From Aedes albopictus (Eukaryota; Arthropoda; Insecta; Diptera; Culicidae): DNA of 64,000 nucleotides. The stretch lies in contig NC_085137.1 in assembly GCF_035046485.1 (NCBI RefSeq), positions 255,834,733 through 255,898,732 on the forward strand, written 5' to 3'. Positions within the stretch are counted from its first letter, which is position 1. Every line of letters begins with the position of its first letter. The notes under the pieces are model-generated. The model saw only the letters and a program-made list of their open reading frames with translations. It did no database searches and was not told the DNA's origin. The translations under genes were made by a program, and so were the position numbers. This document shows positions 55,167 to 64,000 of this stretch, piece after piece.

Positions 55167-58100
55167 ATAGATTTTCAATCAGAATTGCAACAATCAACTT
55201 GAACGGGATCGTGTGTAAAGCTAAGCAATCATTAGTGAGGGATTTCGTCAATTTAAATGATATAGATATCGTCTTTTTCAAGAGATGAGTATGACTTCAA
55301 CATCTTTTTTGCCAGGTCATGATGTTATTTTGAGCTACACAGATAGCTGTAGATCTACAGCCGTAGCTATCAGAAAAAAATTGTATACTCGGACATGTTG
55401 GTAGATCCAAGTGGTCGAATAATATCGTTCATTGTGAATGGAGTTAATTTCGTTAATGTTTATGCGCAGTCAGGTTCACAGTATAAAAAGGAACGAAATG
55501 ATTTTTTCACGGAGAGCATAGCAATTCATCTAAATAAGCATTTCGACAGTTTAGTCATCGGTGGAGATTTTTATTGTGTTTTGAGCGAAAATGATTGTAG
55601 AGGAGCGAACAACTTTTGCCAAGGATTGCAACAACTGATTGATAAAATGAAGCTTAAAGATGTAGCAAAACATATAATTAAGAAGCCTGTATTCACCTTT
55701 TTTCGTGGAAACAGCGCTTCTAGGTTAGATCGGTTTTATTTCTCTGCGAATTTAGTTGACAAAGTTTGTGATGTCCAAACAGTTCCACTTGCGTTCTCAG
55801 ACCATCATTCGGTCATAGTTAAAATTGAAGTAGATAAATTACCCCCCGCTGCATTTTTAAAGCCAGCCTATTGGAAGCTAAACTCCGCGATTTTGAAAAA
55901 CGAGGCTCTGATTTCGAATTATGTTTACAAGATCAATCAATGCAAAACTAGAGAAAAATATCAAAGGAATTTTAGCTTGTGGTGGAATACAGATTTTAAA
56001 ACTACAACTAGGAACATTTTCAGAAGTTTCACTATAAATCGTAATATGAAAGTGATGAATGAGAAGAGCATGTACTACAGAGCAATGCAAGAATTTTCTG
56101 TTAGGTTGAACGCAGGTGAAAACGTTCACGAAGAAATGGATTTTATGAAGAAAAGATTGTTCGAGATTGAAAAAGCGAAGTTGTCAGAATTTTCACATAT
56201 ATTTCAACCGAATACATTGATTGAAAATGAGAAAGTAGGAATTTTTCAAATCGCCCAAAACAATGATCGAAAACAAGTTACGTCACGAATAAAGATAGGA
56301 AACGATAAAGTATCAGATAGCCACAAAATCAAGAGCGAGTTCATAACACATTATACAGCCATTTTTCAAGACAAAGAGCAATGTTCGACCTCAGATGAAT
56401 TTCCATCGCTTAATCACATAGGAAAACGATTGAATCATGAACAGAAACGGTACTTAGTTCAGCCCATAACTGAAGAGGAATTATTGGAAGCTTTAGGCAC
56501 TGCAGCGAAGAAAAAATCACCTGGAGTCGATGGACTATCATATGAGATCTATTTGAAAAACTATGAAGTTCTTAACCGCGATCTTTTGAAATTATTCAAC
56601 GATTATCTTATTAATGGGGTGGTGCCACCTTCTAGTTTCAAAGATGGGGTAGTAATTTTTATTCCAAAATGCAACAACCCGTCGGTCAATGATTTCAGAC
56701 CAATATCGTTATTAAATACGGATTATAAACTTTTTGCAAAGATTCTGGCCAACAGAATTCAGTACATTTTACCAGAGTTGACTGGACCATTTCAAGCAGC
56801 ATGACACAAAGAGAAATCTTGTGTAGACAACCTGAAAGTATTGAGAAATCTGGTTGCATCGTCAAACAAAAAAAGATCATTTAAAATTGCTTTCTTGAGT
56901 TTGGATCTTCAGAAAGCTTTCGATAATGTAAACAGAGATTATCTGTGGGCAGTTCTGGAAAAATATGGATTTCCTGAAATCTTTATTCAAACTTTGAAAA
57001 ATCTCTATAATGAAGCTTTTTCAAGTTTGCTTGTGGCAGGAACTTTAACTAATAAAATCAAAATAAATCGCTCAGTACGACAAGGATGTCCACTAAGCAT
57101 GGTCCTTTTCGTACTGTATCTTGAACCTTTGCTAGCAATGCTCTCCGTGGAAATACCCGGTATTTTATTTGATGGTAATTTTATTAAGATGGTAGTATAT
57201 GCGGATGATATTTGTTTAATTATAAAGAATCAAATTGAATTTGAAAAAGTATTTGAAGTTATGAGATTATTTTCAAAAGATGCTAGAATTAGTTTAAATT
57301 TAAAAAAAATCTAATATTTTGTGTTTTAACGATCTTCAATTAGAATGTGGAGAGATTAATAAGGTTAATGAGTTGAAAGTTTTGGGTATAACCTTCAGAA
57401 CATCATGGGATGAAACTATTTTGAATATGTACGAGATACAGCTTAAAAAATCAAACAATCGGTTTTCGTTGCGAAATTTAGAAATTTAAATATAATACAA
57501 AAACTATGGATTTTAAACAACTATATTTTGTCCAAACTATGGTATGTTGGGCAGATTATACCTGCCCCCACTAAGTTTATTGCGGAGATTACAAAGGTAG
57601 TAAGAAATTATGTGTGGATGGGGCATTTATTTAAAATAAATAGAAATCAATTGTATTTGGATGCAGAGAAAGGAGGGTTAGGATTGATTCATGTAGGTTA
57701 TAAAATAAGAGCACTTTTTGTTCGTAATATTTTGTACACATCAACTAAAAATGGTTCATTGCCCTCACAAGATTTTCTATATAAGAATAGATAAAATCTT
57801 AAACTAGGAAGAACCTGTGGCATTTATATTAAAGATGCAGAACATCTTGTGAGGCTTACCTATATAAATTCCACCAAGCAAATGTACACTTACTTTATTG
57901 AAAATATGCACATCCAACCAGCTATTGAACTAAAAAATCTTGACAAAATATGCCAAAATGTATGGCCTAATCTAAACAAAAAGTTTCTGGATTCAAACCT
58001 TGTATCCTTGTATTACTATGTAAATAGTATAATACCAACTCGAAGCCAGTTGTTCAAGCATAAAATTCGAGGTACAGACAATAATCTTTGTAATATATGT

Positions 58101-58679
58101 GATCAAGTAGATGATGTGGACCATCGTTTAAAAAAAATGTAAAAAATCATATGAAGTGTGGGATTTTACTAAAATCATAATAACAAACAAAATGAGAATA
58201 GATGTTGTAGATCCTGTTGAGATTTTGGATAAAATACTTGGAAAAAAATTCTAGATTGAGTTTAAATAAGGGCGAAAGTAACATGAAAGAGTTCTCTTCA
58301 TCGACTCTCTCTTCTTCAAATTAAAGTGACAAGATGCAAGTATTGTTGAACTTTTTGGTCATAAATCGCTAGGTTGCGATGCAATCTAGCGTCTTAGTGT
58401 AAAAAAGTTCGATTGAGTTTGCATCTTGTCACTTTAATTTGCAGAAGAGAGAGTCGATGAAGAGAACTCTCTCATGTTAGTTTCGCCCTTATTTAAACTC
58501 AATCTAGAAATAATGAAAAATTGGCACTTTGGATACTAGCACAAGTTATCAACTACAATTAGAAAAATTAGCCAAACAGTAATGTTAATGACTTCCGGTC
58601 AGTGATTAGGTTAGAATTGTATAAAAATAAGGAATTCTTTGATAAGGAATTTGGAAACTATGTGAGTTTTATTTGGTAA
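55163..58679 (+). pseudogene. L1/Tx1-like ORF2: endonuclease and reverse transcriptase
   Basis: Starts MNRFSIRIATINLNG (endonuclease). Frameshifts near 55280-55390; then NVYAQSG, VIGGDFYCVLSEND (the family's GDFN reads GDFY), SRLDRFYFS and AFSDHHSVIV. Reverse transcriptase: KSPGVDGLSYEIY, VVIFIPKC, FRPISLLNTDYKLFA, a TGA at 56802-56804, LSLDLQKAFDNVNRD with catalytic Asp, RQGCPLSMVLF, and VVYADDICLII with the catalytic pair. A one-base slip in an A run near 57301 breaks the frame. The C-terminal domain has GGLGLIHVGYKIRALF and the zinc-type CNICDQVDDVDHR. A MITE at 58255 splits the last codons. Confidence 0.85.
58255..58503. mobile_element. Foldback MITE with ATTGAGTTTAAATAAGGGCG ends
   Basis: Long inverted arms (ATTGAGTTTAAATAAGGGCG through GACAAGATGCAA) with CTAG on both sides, compatible with a TA insertion. 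It lies within the 3' coding end of the L1-like element, so it is younger. Confidence 0.85.
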
Positions 58680-58711
58680 GTTTTGTAACGTTTTTGTTTG
58701 AGAAAAAAAAA

Positions 58712-58955
58712 TCATGCTCTTGTTGAATACACACGCGTTTCGGAATATACAAGTTTGGAATATACTTCGTGTGAATTGGGCTTTAGGATATTTTAGTACA
58801 TATATTTTATTGATAAAATTTTAAAAGAGTAGTTGAACACTCTTAAACTCATATTAAATAAAACAAAAGAAATTCATGTTGTTAGCACTCTGCGAACTGT
58901 GAAACTATAAATGAACTAGACTAGACGAACAATGTTCAAAGTGATTCAAATATAG
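58712..58955. other. AT-rich spacer
   Basis: Nothing recognisable between the retrotransposon tail and the next repeat. Confidence 0.4.
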
Positions 58956-59149
58956 GGTATGTGTGTCATCAGTAATCTCACGCTCCCATGTTCATCGTAT
59001 TCGAAAACAAACGATTACGGCACCGATTGATTCCGTTCATTTTGTTTTCATCGGTGCTCATTTCTAACAAAAAATACAACAATAAGAAACAAAACATTTT
59101 CAGGATGAAAATGGGAACCACATGCTTAATAAGGGAACCAATACCCTAT
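58956..59149. repeat. Possible MITE with TAGGGTAT ends
   Basis: TAGGGTATGTGTGTCATC and the inverse of TAGGGTATTGGTTCCCTT, plus CTCCCATGTTCATCG facing GGTTCCCATTTTCATCC inverted. Pairing is imperfect. Confidence 0.4.
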
Positions 59150-59224
59150 TTTAAAATGTACGATGGACTCTTTGGTATTGGTTATTCCAACTTAGCATTA
59201 AAACTTTTACATCCACTTAATTAC

Positions 59225-61027
59225 CTACACATGATTGAATAGCAATAGTCTGGTTAACATGGATACCACACAGGGAGTTTGTTTCTTCATGTGCAAATGT
59301 GGTTTGACTGGATTATATGATTCATTACTGTAGGCCACTTTTTGAGTCACAAAAGTCAACAAAGTTAACATATCAAATCGTTGTCCATTTTCGTTCAACT
59401 CGTTGCACAGCTCGCGGATGAACCAGGAACCAGCTATGCGGTTGCGGAAGGATATGAAGCCGGGAAACGTAGCGAACACGAACAGGAAATCGGCATTCGT
59501 TGGAATACTGTATCTGTCTACGCCATCTTTTTCGACTTTAACGCGGGAAGCCAAATCGTTTCCTCGGCATGCTTGAATGATGAAGATTTTTGGTTTTCCA
59601 ACAAGCGTCTGGCATCGGTCTCCGGCAGTCTTCAAAATATCCTTTGCATTTCGTTGCTTTGATCTAAAAACTAAGGAGTAGAAAAATGCACGCTCCTTGT
59701 TTGGCGAATCAACTTAGCTGCGATTTGTTCCTCTCATTTTGGCAAAATACTGCATCATTGATCTAAATCATTGATCAACTCTTCGCACACGGCGGGCAAT
59801 GTTTCAGGCATAACAACCGTGTGCGGTAGGCCTAGCAACGCTAGTAACAAATTTAATTTGCGTCTGGTCGAAAGTCAACTAAGTCCTGGTCCTTCCTTCA
59901 GACAAGTATACATTTAATTTATAAACTTGAACTTCCAAGGTCTAATCAATTCCCTTTTCTTTCAGCATTGATCGAGAATGGGCGAAAATGAAATATGTTG
60001 ACCGGTCTTATTCTAGCCTTTCCTACACATTGTGGATCTGACTGGTTGGCTGGGTCCCGGATCGCCTCAATGAAAATAATCCCACGGAAATGCATTAAAC
60101 CAAATCGATCCAAAGTAATGAGAACAGCTGCCAAATGTTTCTTATTTTTCATCTGTTTTATTTTGTAAGGAGCAGCAAAACAATACCAACCAAATAAAAA
60201 GTTCTTTCTATATTTTAATTTCTTCATTTACAATATTCGATATTTGTCCCTTTAACATTCTATTTCCCAATAATAGAACTACAAAACCCAGACATCCAGC
60301 TGGACAATTTACTAAAACCAGAAAAATGATAGTAACGATTTGGTTACAACGTTTCAAGAATTGTTTCCCTAACATCTTACTATAATAACCAACAAAATGG
60401 TAGTAAAGTTGAATTTCCCAGTAGAAATTCAGTACGTTTTTAAACTGATTTTGGGCTCTTTCCTAGGTTCTACTGCTTGTCTCTCCTCAAGTACTATTCT
60501 TTTGGATATGATTATGTACAAATTACACAAATTAGTTTGTGATTCGGAAATTGTGTCATAGAGATTTAGTCAGTTAGAGAAATATCCAATTGCGAACCCT
60601 AAATGTAACCAAGGTCATTAAATTGAAATCTGTGCGCATCAAACATTTTCAGAGACGCTTACTGCAGAGCGTACTAATCCTCGATTTGGTCTGAGAATCC
60701 TGATGCTTCGCTCAAACGTCAAAAATGCTTGACACCGTTGCGTTGAAATGATTTGAATCAATGATGCAGTATTTCACATCAAATGATCACAGGAGCAATA
60801 AAATGCGAATGATCGAATTTGTAGCGAAGCATTGAGTTTTTCAACGCATACTTTTTTAAAACTCAGCTTTGCAATGATGATTTTTGAAGACTGGTCTCCG
60901 GTGAAGAATGTCCAAAGGCTCGATATCTGATAGGGTTTGTCATAGGCGTAGATTACTTCACCTTCCTCGCCATGCGAAAGAACAGCAACCAGCAGGCAGT
61001 CACTGTCGGAATGATCCATTTCGGAAA
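59225..61027 (-). pseudogene. Caspase (cysteine protease) fragment, interrupted by a hAT-like element
   Basis: Caspases cleave after Asp in apoptosis. The exon begins at a splice acceptor (TTTCTGCAG, complement of 61028-61036) and reads SEMDHSDSDCLLVAVLSHGE with the catalytic His in SHGE, then WTFFTGD. A 1268-bp element (59626-60893) splits the next codon boundary. After it come RCQTLVGKPKIFIIQACRG with the catalytic Cys, a linker, the p10 block SFRNRIAGSWFIRELC (most caspases have SWRN), and CVVSMLTRLLLF before TAG at 59225-59227. Both catalytic residues are intact. Deleting the element plus one 8-bp duplication restores the frame. Upstream exons (prodomain, start of p20) are not in the window. 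It may be a pseudogene or a polymorphic disrupted allele. Confidence 0.9.
59626..60893. mobile_element. 1268-bp hAT-like element within the caspase
   Basis: Ends CAGTCTTCAAAA and its exact inverse (12 bp), flanked by GTCTCCGG at 59618-59625 and 60894-60901, an 8-bp target duplication. AT-rich, no transposase, so non-autonomous. Confidence 0.85.
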
Positions 61028-61159
61028 CTGCAGAAACATGTAAAAGAGGATTATTTATATCTGTCCATTATAGTTGTCTAAAACATAGAGTTTTACGATA
61101 AGTGTGGAATTAGCATTAGTTAGGATACACATAAATAGAAACTAAAAAAAATGTTTTAC

Positions 61160-61327
61160 GACAACGGCTCTAGCTTCGCGAAAGATTAACCAACCGATCA
61201 CAAATTTGTACCAATGATGCACATATATATATAATATATAATAAGTTGACAAACAGTCAAATTTGAGGCACTCTATGCAAAGGTGAGAAAAAAATGCTTG
61301 TCCCGAACATTTTAGCCACCCCCAGTA
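61160..61327 (-). mobile_element. Arm of a CAGGGGGTGGC element
   Basis: Inverted match to 52163-52340, ending GCCACCCCCAG at 61325. A separate end, CAGGGTGGGACAGAAAAAAA, begins at 61328. Confidence 0.5.
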
Positions 61328-61443
61328 CAGGGTGGGACAGAAAAAAATGCGGAAATTTCAAGGCGCTATATGGCGCTGAATATGGGATATATATGACTAT
61401 TTTTCATGACAGTGTATATCAGTCAATGTCTATATTCTATATA

Positions 61444-62364
61444 CAGAGGATACTCAAAATAACTGGGACAGGTAAAATTTTCGCTTTTCAAAAAATGTTC
61501 AAATCGCTGTAACTTTTCGAAAAGTGCATCAAATATTCTCAATTTTTTACTGAAAGATCAGCAACTAGTTGTGTATCAGTAGTCCAATTTTGGAAAGGAT
61601 CGGACCATTATCCACGGAGTTATAAAGATTCTAGAAAAAGGTAAAATTATCCGATAGTCAACTTTGAGCTGTTATATCTCCGGATTCAATGAACCGAATG
61701 CAATGAAATTTTGACCAATCATGACTTGTATAATGAGCTATGAAAAACCTTTGACTTAACTTAAAATTCTTAACACGGAAGAAAATTATAACGATTAGAT
61801 TATTTTTCTAATAAAACACCAAATTATCCAAAACTTCAACATCGTTTCAAAATCCAAGATGCAAATTATAGTTCAATTAATTTCCCTCTTAATGACTTAT
61901 ATATAAATGCATGTTGAAGGAAAGTTACAACATAGCCGCTAATAAATTGAGAAAGTAATGGGATGCATATTAGAAATTGATGAATTTACTAAAAAATCGT
62001 GAAATAAATGAAATCGTAATAACTTTCGCTCTTGTTAAAAATGTCAAGTTAAGTTGAACGTTTTTAAGAGTTCATCATATAAGTCATGAATGATCAAAAT
62101 TTCATTGCAATCAGTTCATTGAATCCGGAGATATAACAGCTCAAAGTTGGCTATCGAATAATTATATCCTTTTCAAGAATCTTTATATCTTCGTGAAGAA
62201 TAGCCCGATCTTTTCCAAATTTGGACCACTGATACACAACTAGTTGATGAACTTACAGTAAAAATTTGAGAATATTTGATGCCCTTTTCAAAAAGTTACA
62301 GCGAGTTGAACATTTTTCGAAAAGTGAAAATTTTACCTGTCCCAGTTATTTTGAGTATCCCCTG
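61444..62364. mobile_element. 921-bp ITm-type MITE with long inverted arms
   Basis: CAGAGGATACTCAAAATAAC at the left pairs with GTTATTTTGAGTATCCCCTG at the right, flanked by TA (61442-61443, 62365-62366). Arms of several hundred bases are inverted copies of each other. Same family as 50055-51774. Confidence 0.85.
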
Positions 62365-62378
62365 TATATCATTTAAAT

Positions 62379-62602
62379 GATATATATAAATGAATTTCTA
62401 TCTGTCTGTCTGTCTGACCCTTATGGAATCGGAAACTACTGAATCGACCGGCGTGAAATTTTGTATGCGGAGATTTTTGGGTCCGGGAAAGGTTTTTAGC
62501 TCGGTGTGAGGCTCTTCCGGTCTCTGGAACGGGGGGCTCCCATACAGATGACTTTGCGGGCACACAGTAAGCAGGCAGTACAACGTTTGCCGGGATAGCT
62601 AG
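62379..62602 (+). mobile_element. Non-autonomous Helitron-like element
   Basis: Start ATATATATAAATGAATTTC lacks a clean TC; the end CGTTTGCCGGGATAGCTAG followed by T matches the other copies. Contains a TCTGTCTGTCTG microsatellite near 62400. Confidence 0.65.
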
Positions 62603-62735
62603 TAAAAAATAAAAATTAATATATTCGATTTTTAACATGTGATAACGTGAGCCCAAAAAGTAAAACAGTAAACAATTTAGGTTTAATTCGATAAAAAACC
62701 AAGCCAGAATGAAATAATCACATTATATATGATAA

Positions 62736-63427
62736 TTAGCCTGGGACACGGTTTATATGGGAAAATATAAAATATGGTAAAACTCCAACTTCTGTATATT
62801 TTTTTAGTTCCATTTTGGTCCCATATCAACTGTCCAAAATTGCAGATCGATCGGAAAAACTATAATTTTGCGCCCGTCATTCTTAGTTTTTTATACGATT
62901 TACTATGGGTTTTCCAAAGTAAAATCGCTTGGGGTCACCTTTGATCCCTAAAAATAAATCGATGAATGATTTCTATAGAAAACTCCACGAGGAACCAGAC
63001 CTCCGAAGACCGCAAAGCGATGCGACGTTTTTTAAAAAAAAGTTATTAAGCCTAACCCGATCGGTAAAATTACGAGATTTTATTATTTATTGTTATTCCT
63101 TACGTGTTAAACGGCGTTGCCATGCTATTTGTTTTTCAGCCAATAACTTTTTCCATATGCCTTATATCGCTTTGCGGTCTTCGGAGGGTTGATTCTTCGT
63201 AAAATTTTCAACCGAAATCATTCATCGATTTATTTTTAGGAGTTAAGGGGCAACCTGAAGCGATTTTTCTTTGAAAAAGTGATTTTCCCCATACTCAATC
63301 GTATGAAAACTTTAAATGGCTGGCACTAAAATATAGTTTCTCCGATTGAGCTGAAATTTTGTACAGTTGATATGGGGCCAAAATAAAACTCAAAAAGTGT
63401 ACAAGAGTAAAATGTGTCCCACGCTAA
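62736..63427. mobile_element. Foldback MITE with TTAGCCTGGGACAC ends
   Basis: TTAGCCTGGGACAC pairs with GTGTCCCACGCTAA. Inside, ACCTCCGAAGACCGCAAAGC faces GCTTTGCGGTCTTCGGAGG, and AATAAATCGATGAATGATTT faces its inverse. Open frames within it are palindrome artefacts. Confidence 0.7.
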
Positions 63428-64000
63428 TGATGATATTGTAGACAAAATTGAATCAGATATGAAATTTAGCGACCTGTGTAATTTTCAGTGGTTTGAAAAT
63501 TTTGATTGTCTTCAGCTTCAGGCGCAGTCTTGTAAACATTTTATATTATTTTTTGTGAAATTAGCCTGTTAGAGATCATGGAATGTTGAAACATAGATTG
63601 GTTAACGTCAAATGGACGAACCTGAGCTTTGAAGTTGAAAAAACTCATTTTTTCCTGCCGCATATTGTATTATGCCTGCAACATTTGATGTTTATTGGGC
63701 AAGTACATTAAACAGAACATTCGGAATAGTAAGAGGTCGTCACTCATTGCTATTTTAAAGGCTAAAATCTCAGTCCCAGCATATGTTTTATTGTTAAATT
63801 TCACCGATGTATCAATGCATATTGAGAGGTTTGTGTTTCACATTTCAGCTATTTCCTTTGGCAGTTTTTAAAGCCGCAGCATGGTTAGCAAAAACAGATG
63901 TTGTCCAAAATGCATTTGCACATTCTATTCTGTTCTATTTAACAGGTAAATTTTGACCAAGGTGTATCGAACTAACAAAAACGCTTCCCGTTCTCGAAAA
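63428..64000. other. Unclassified AT-rich end of the window
   Basis: No gene, TIR pair or RNA signature is seen. Confidence 0.45.

Larger units (their letters stand above)
54154..58711 (+). mobile_element. L1/Tx1-like non-LTR retrotransposon, nearly full length
   Basis: Two ORFs in the usual order, overlapping by ATGA at 55163-55166, and an A-rich 3' end at 58702-58711. Reverse transcriptase blocks (FRPISLLNTDYKLFAKILAN, RQGCPLSMVLFVLYLEPLL, YADD) suit the L1/Tx1 group. One MITE interrupts the 3' coding end. Several nonsense and frameshift changes make it inactive, but it is otherwise well kept. 5' boundary uncertain. Confidence 0.8.

Noticed and set aside
59626..60893. Natural intron of the caspase gene
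   Set aside because: The exact 8-bp duplication and 12-bp TIRs fit transposition, and GT/AG choices at the edges do not keep the frame.

Overview
This window looks like repeat-dense nuclear DNA of a culicine mosquito, most likely Aedes. The basis is AT-rich sequence, a recognisable Feilai-type tRNA-derived SINE, many TTAA- and TA-flanked MITEs, mosquito-type non-LTR retrotransposons, and two broken arthropod gene families (a gustatory receptor and a caspase). The species is inferred from repeat style, not proven. There are no operons, bacterial signals, CRISPR arrays, rRNA genes or credible functional tRNA genes.

Layout. 1-7 kb: a large ORF-less element with hAT-like ends, built from mirror-image arrays of 11-bp repeats around a duplicated unit that carries about 20 copies of an AAAGAACAGCCT motif. 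7-15 kb: degenerate GGAATTCC arrays, TTAA MITEs and SINEs. 15.1-16.7 kb: a nearly complete foldback. 16.7-18.7 kb: the most unique-looking DNA, with a CpG-rich part that may be a host promoter or first exon. 18.9-28.8 kb: a TIR element opened by an 8.1-kb hAT-like element with an exact 8-bp target duplication, which holds a dead Tc1/mariner transposase and further nested elements. 29-31.5 kb: GGAATTCC arrays with a 540-bp hAT MITE. 31.6-38.2 kb: an RTE-like retrotransposon split by three other insertions. 39.1-40.2 kb: a gustatory receptor exon split by a TTAA MITE. 41.7-43.7 kb: a second, minus-strand RTE-like fragment. 43.9-53.4 kb: SINEs, Helitron-like elements, nested foldbacks and a retroposed 797-bp element with five 78-bp monomers. 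54.2-58.7 kb: an L1/Tx1-like retrotransposon with ORF1 and ORF2, both decayed. 59.2-61.0 kb: a caspase fragment on the minus strand, interrupted in its coding sequence by a 1.27-kb hAT-like element. 61-64 kb: more MITEs.

The window mainly records layered insertions. Order can be read where one element interrupts another, and several cases have exact target-site duplications. In both host genes, removing the element plus one duplication copy returns the reading frame exactly. I saw no intact protein-coding gene. The most unusual structures are the 7-kb composite element, the two gene-disrupting insertions, the monomer-headed retroposon and the six-copy foldback.
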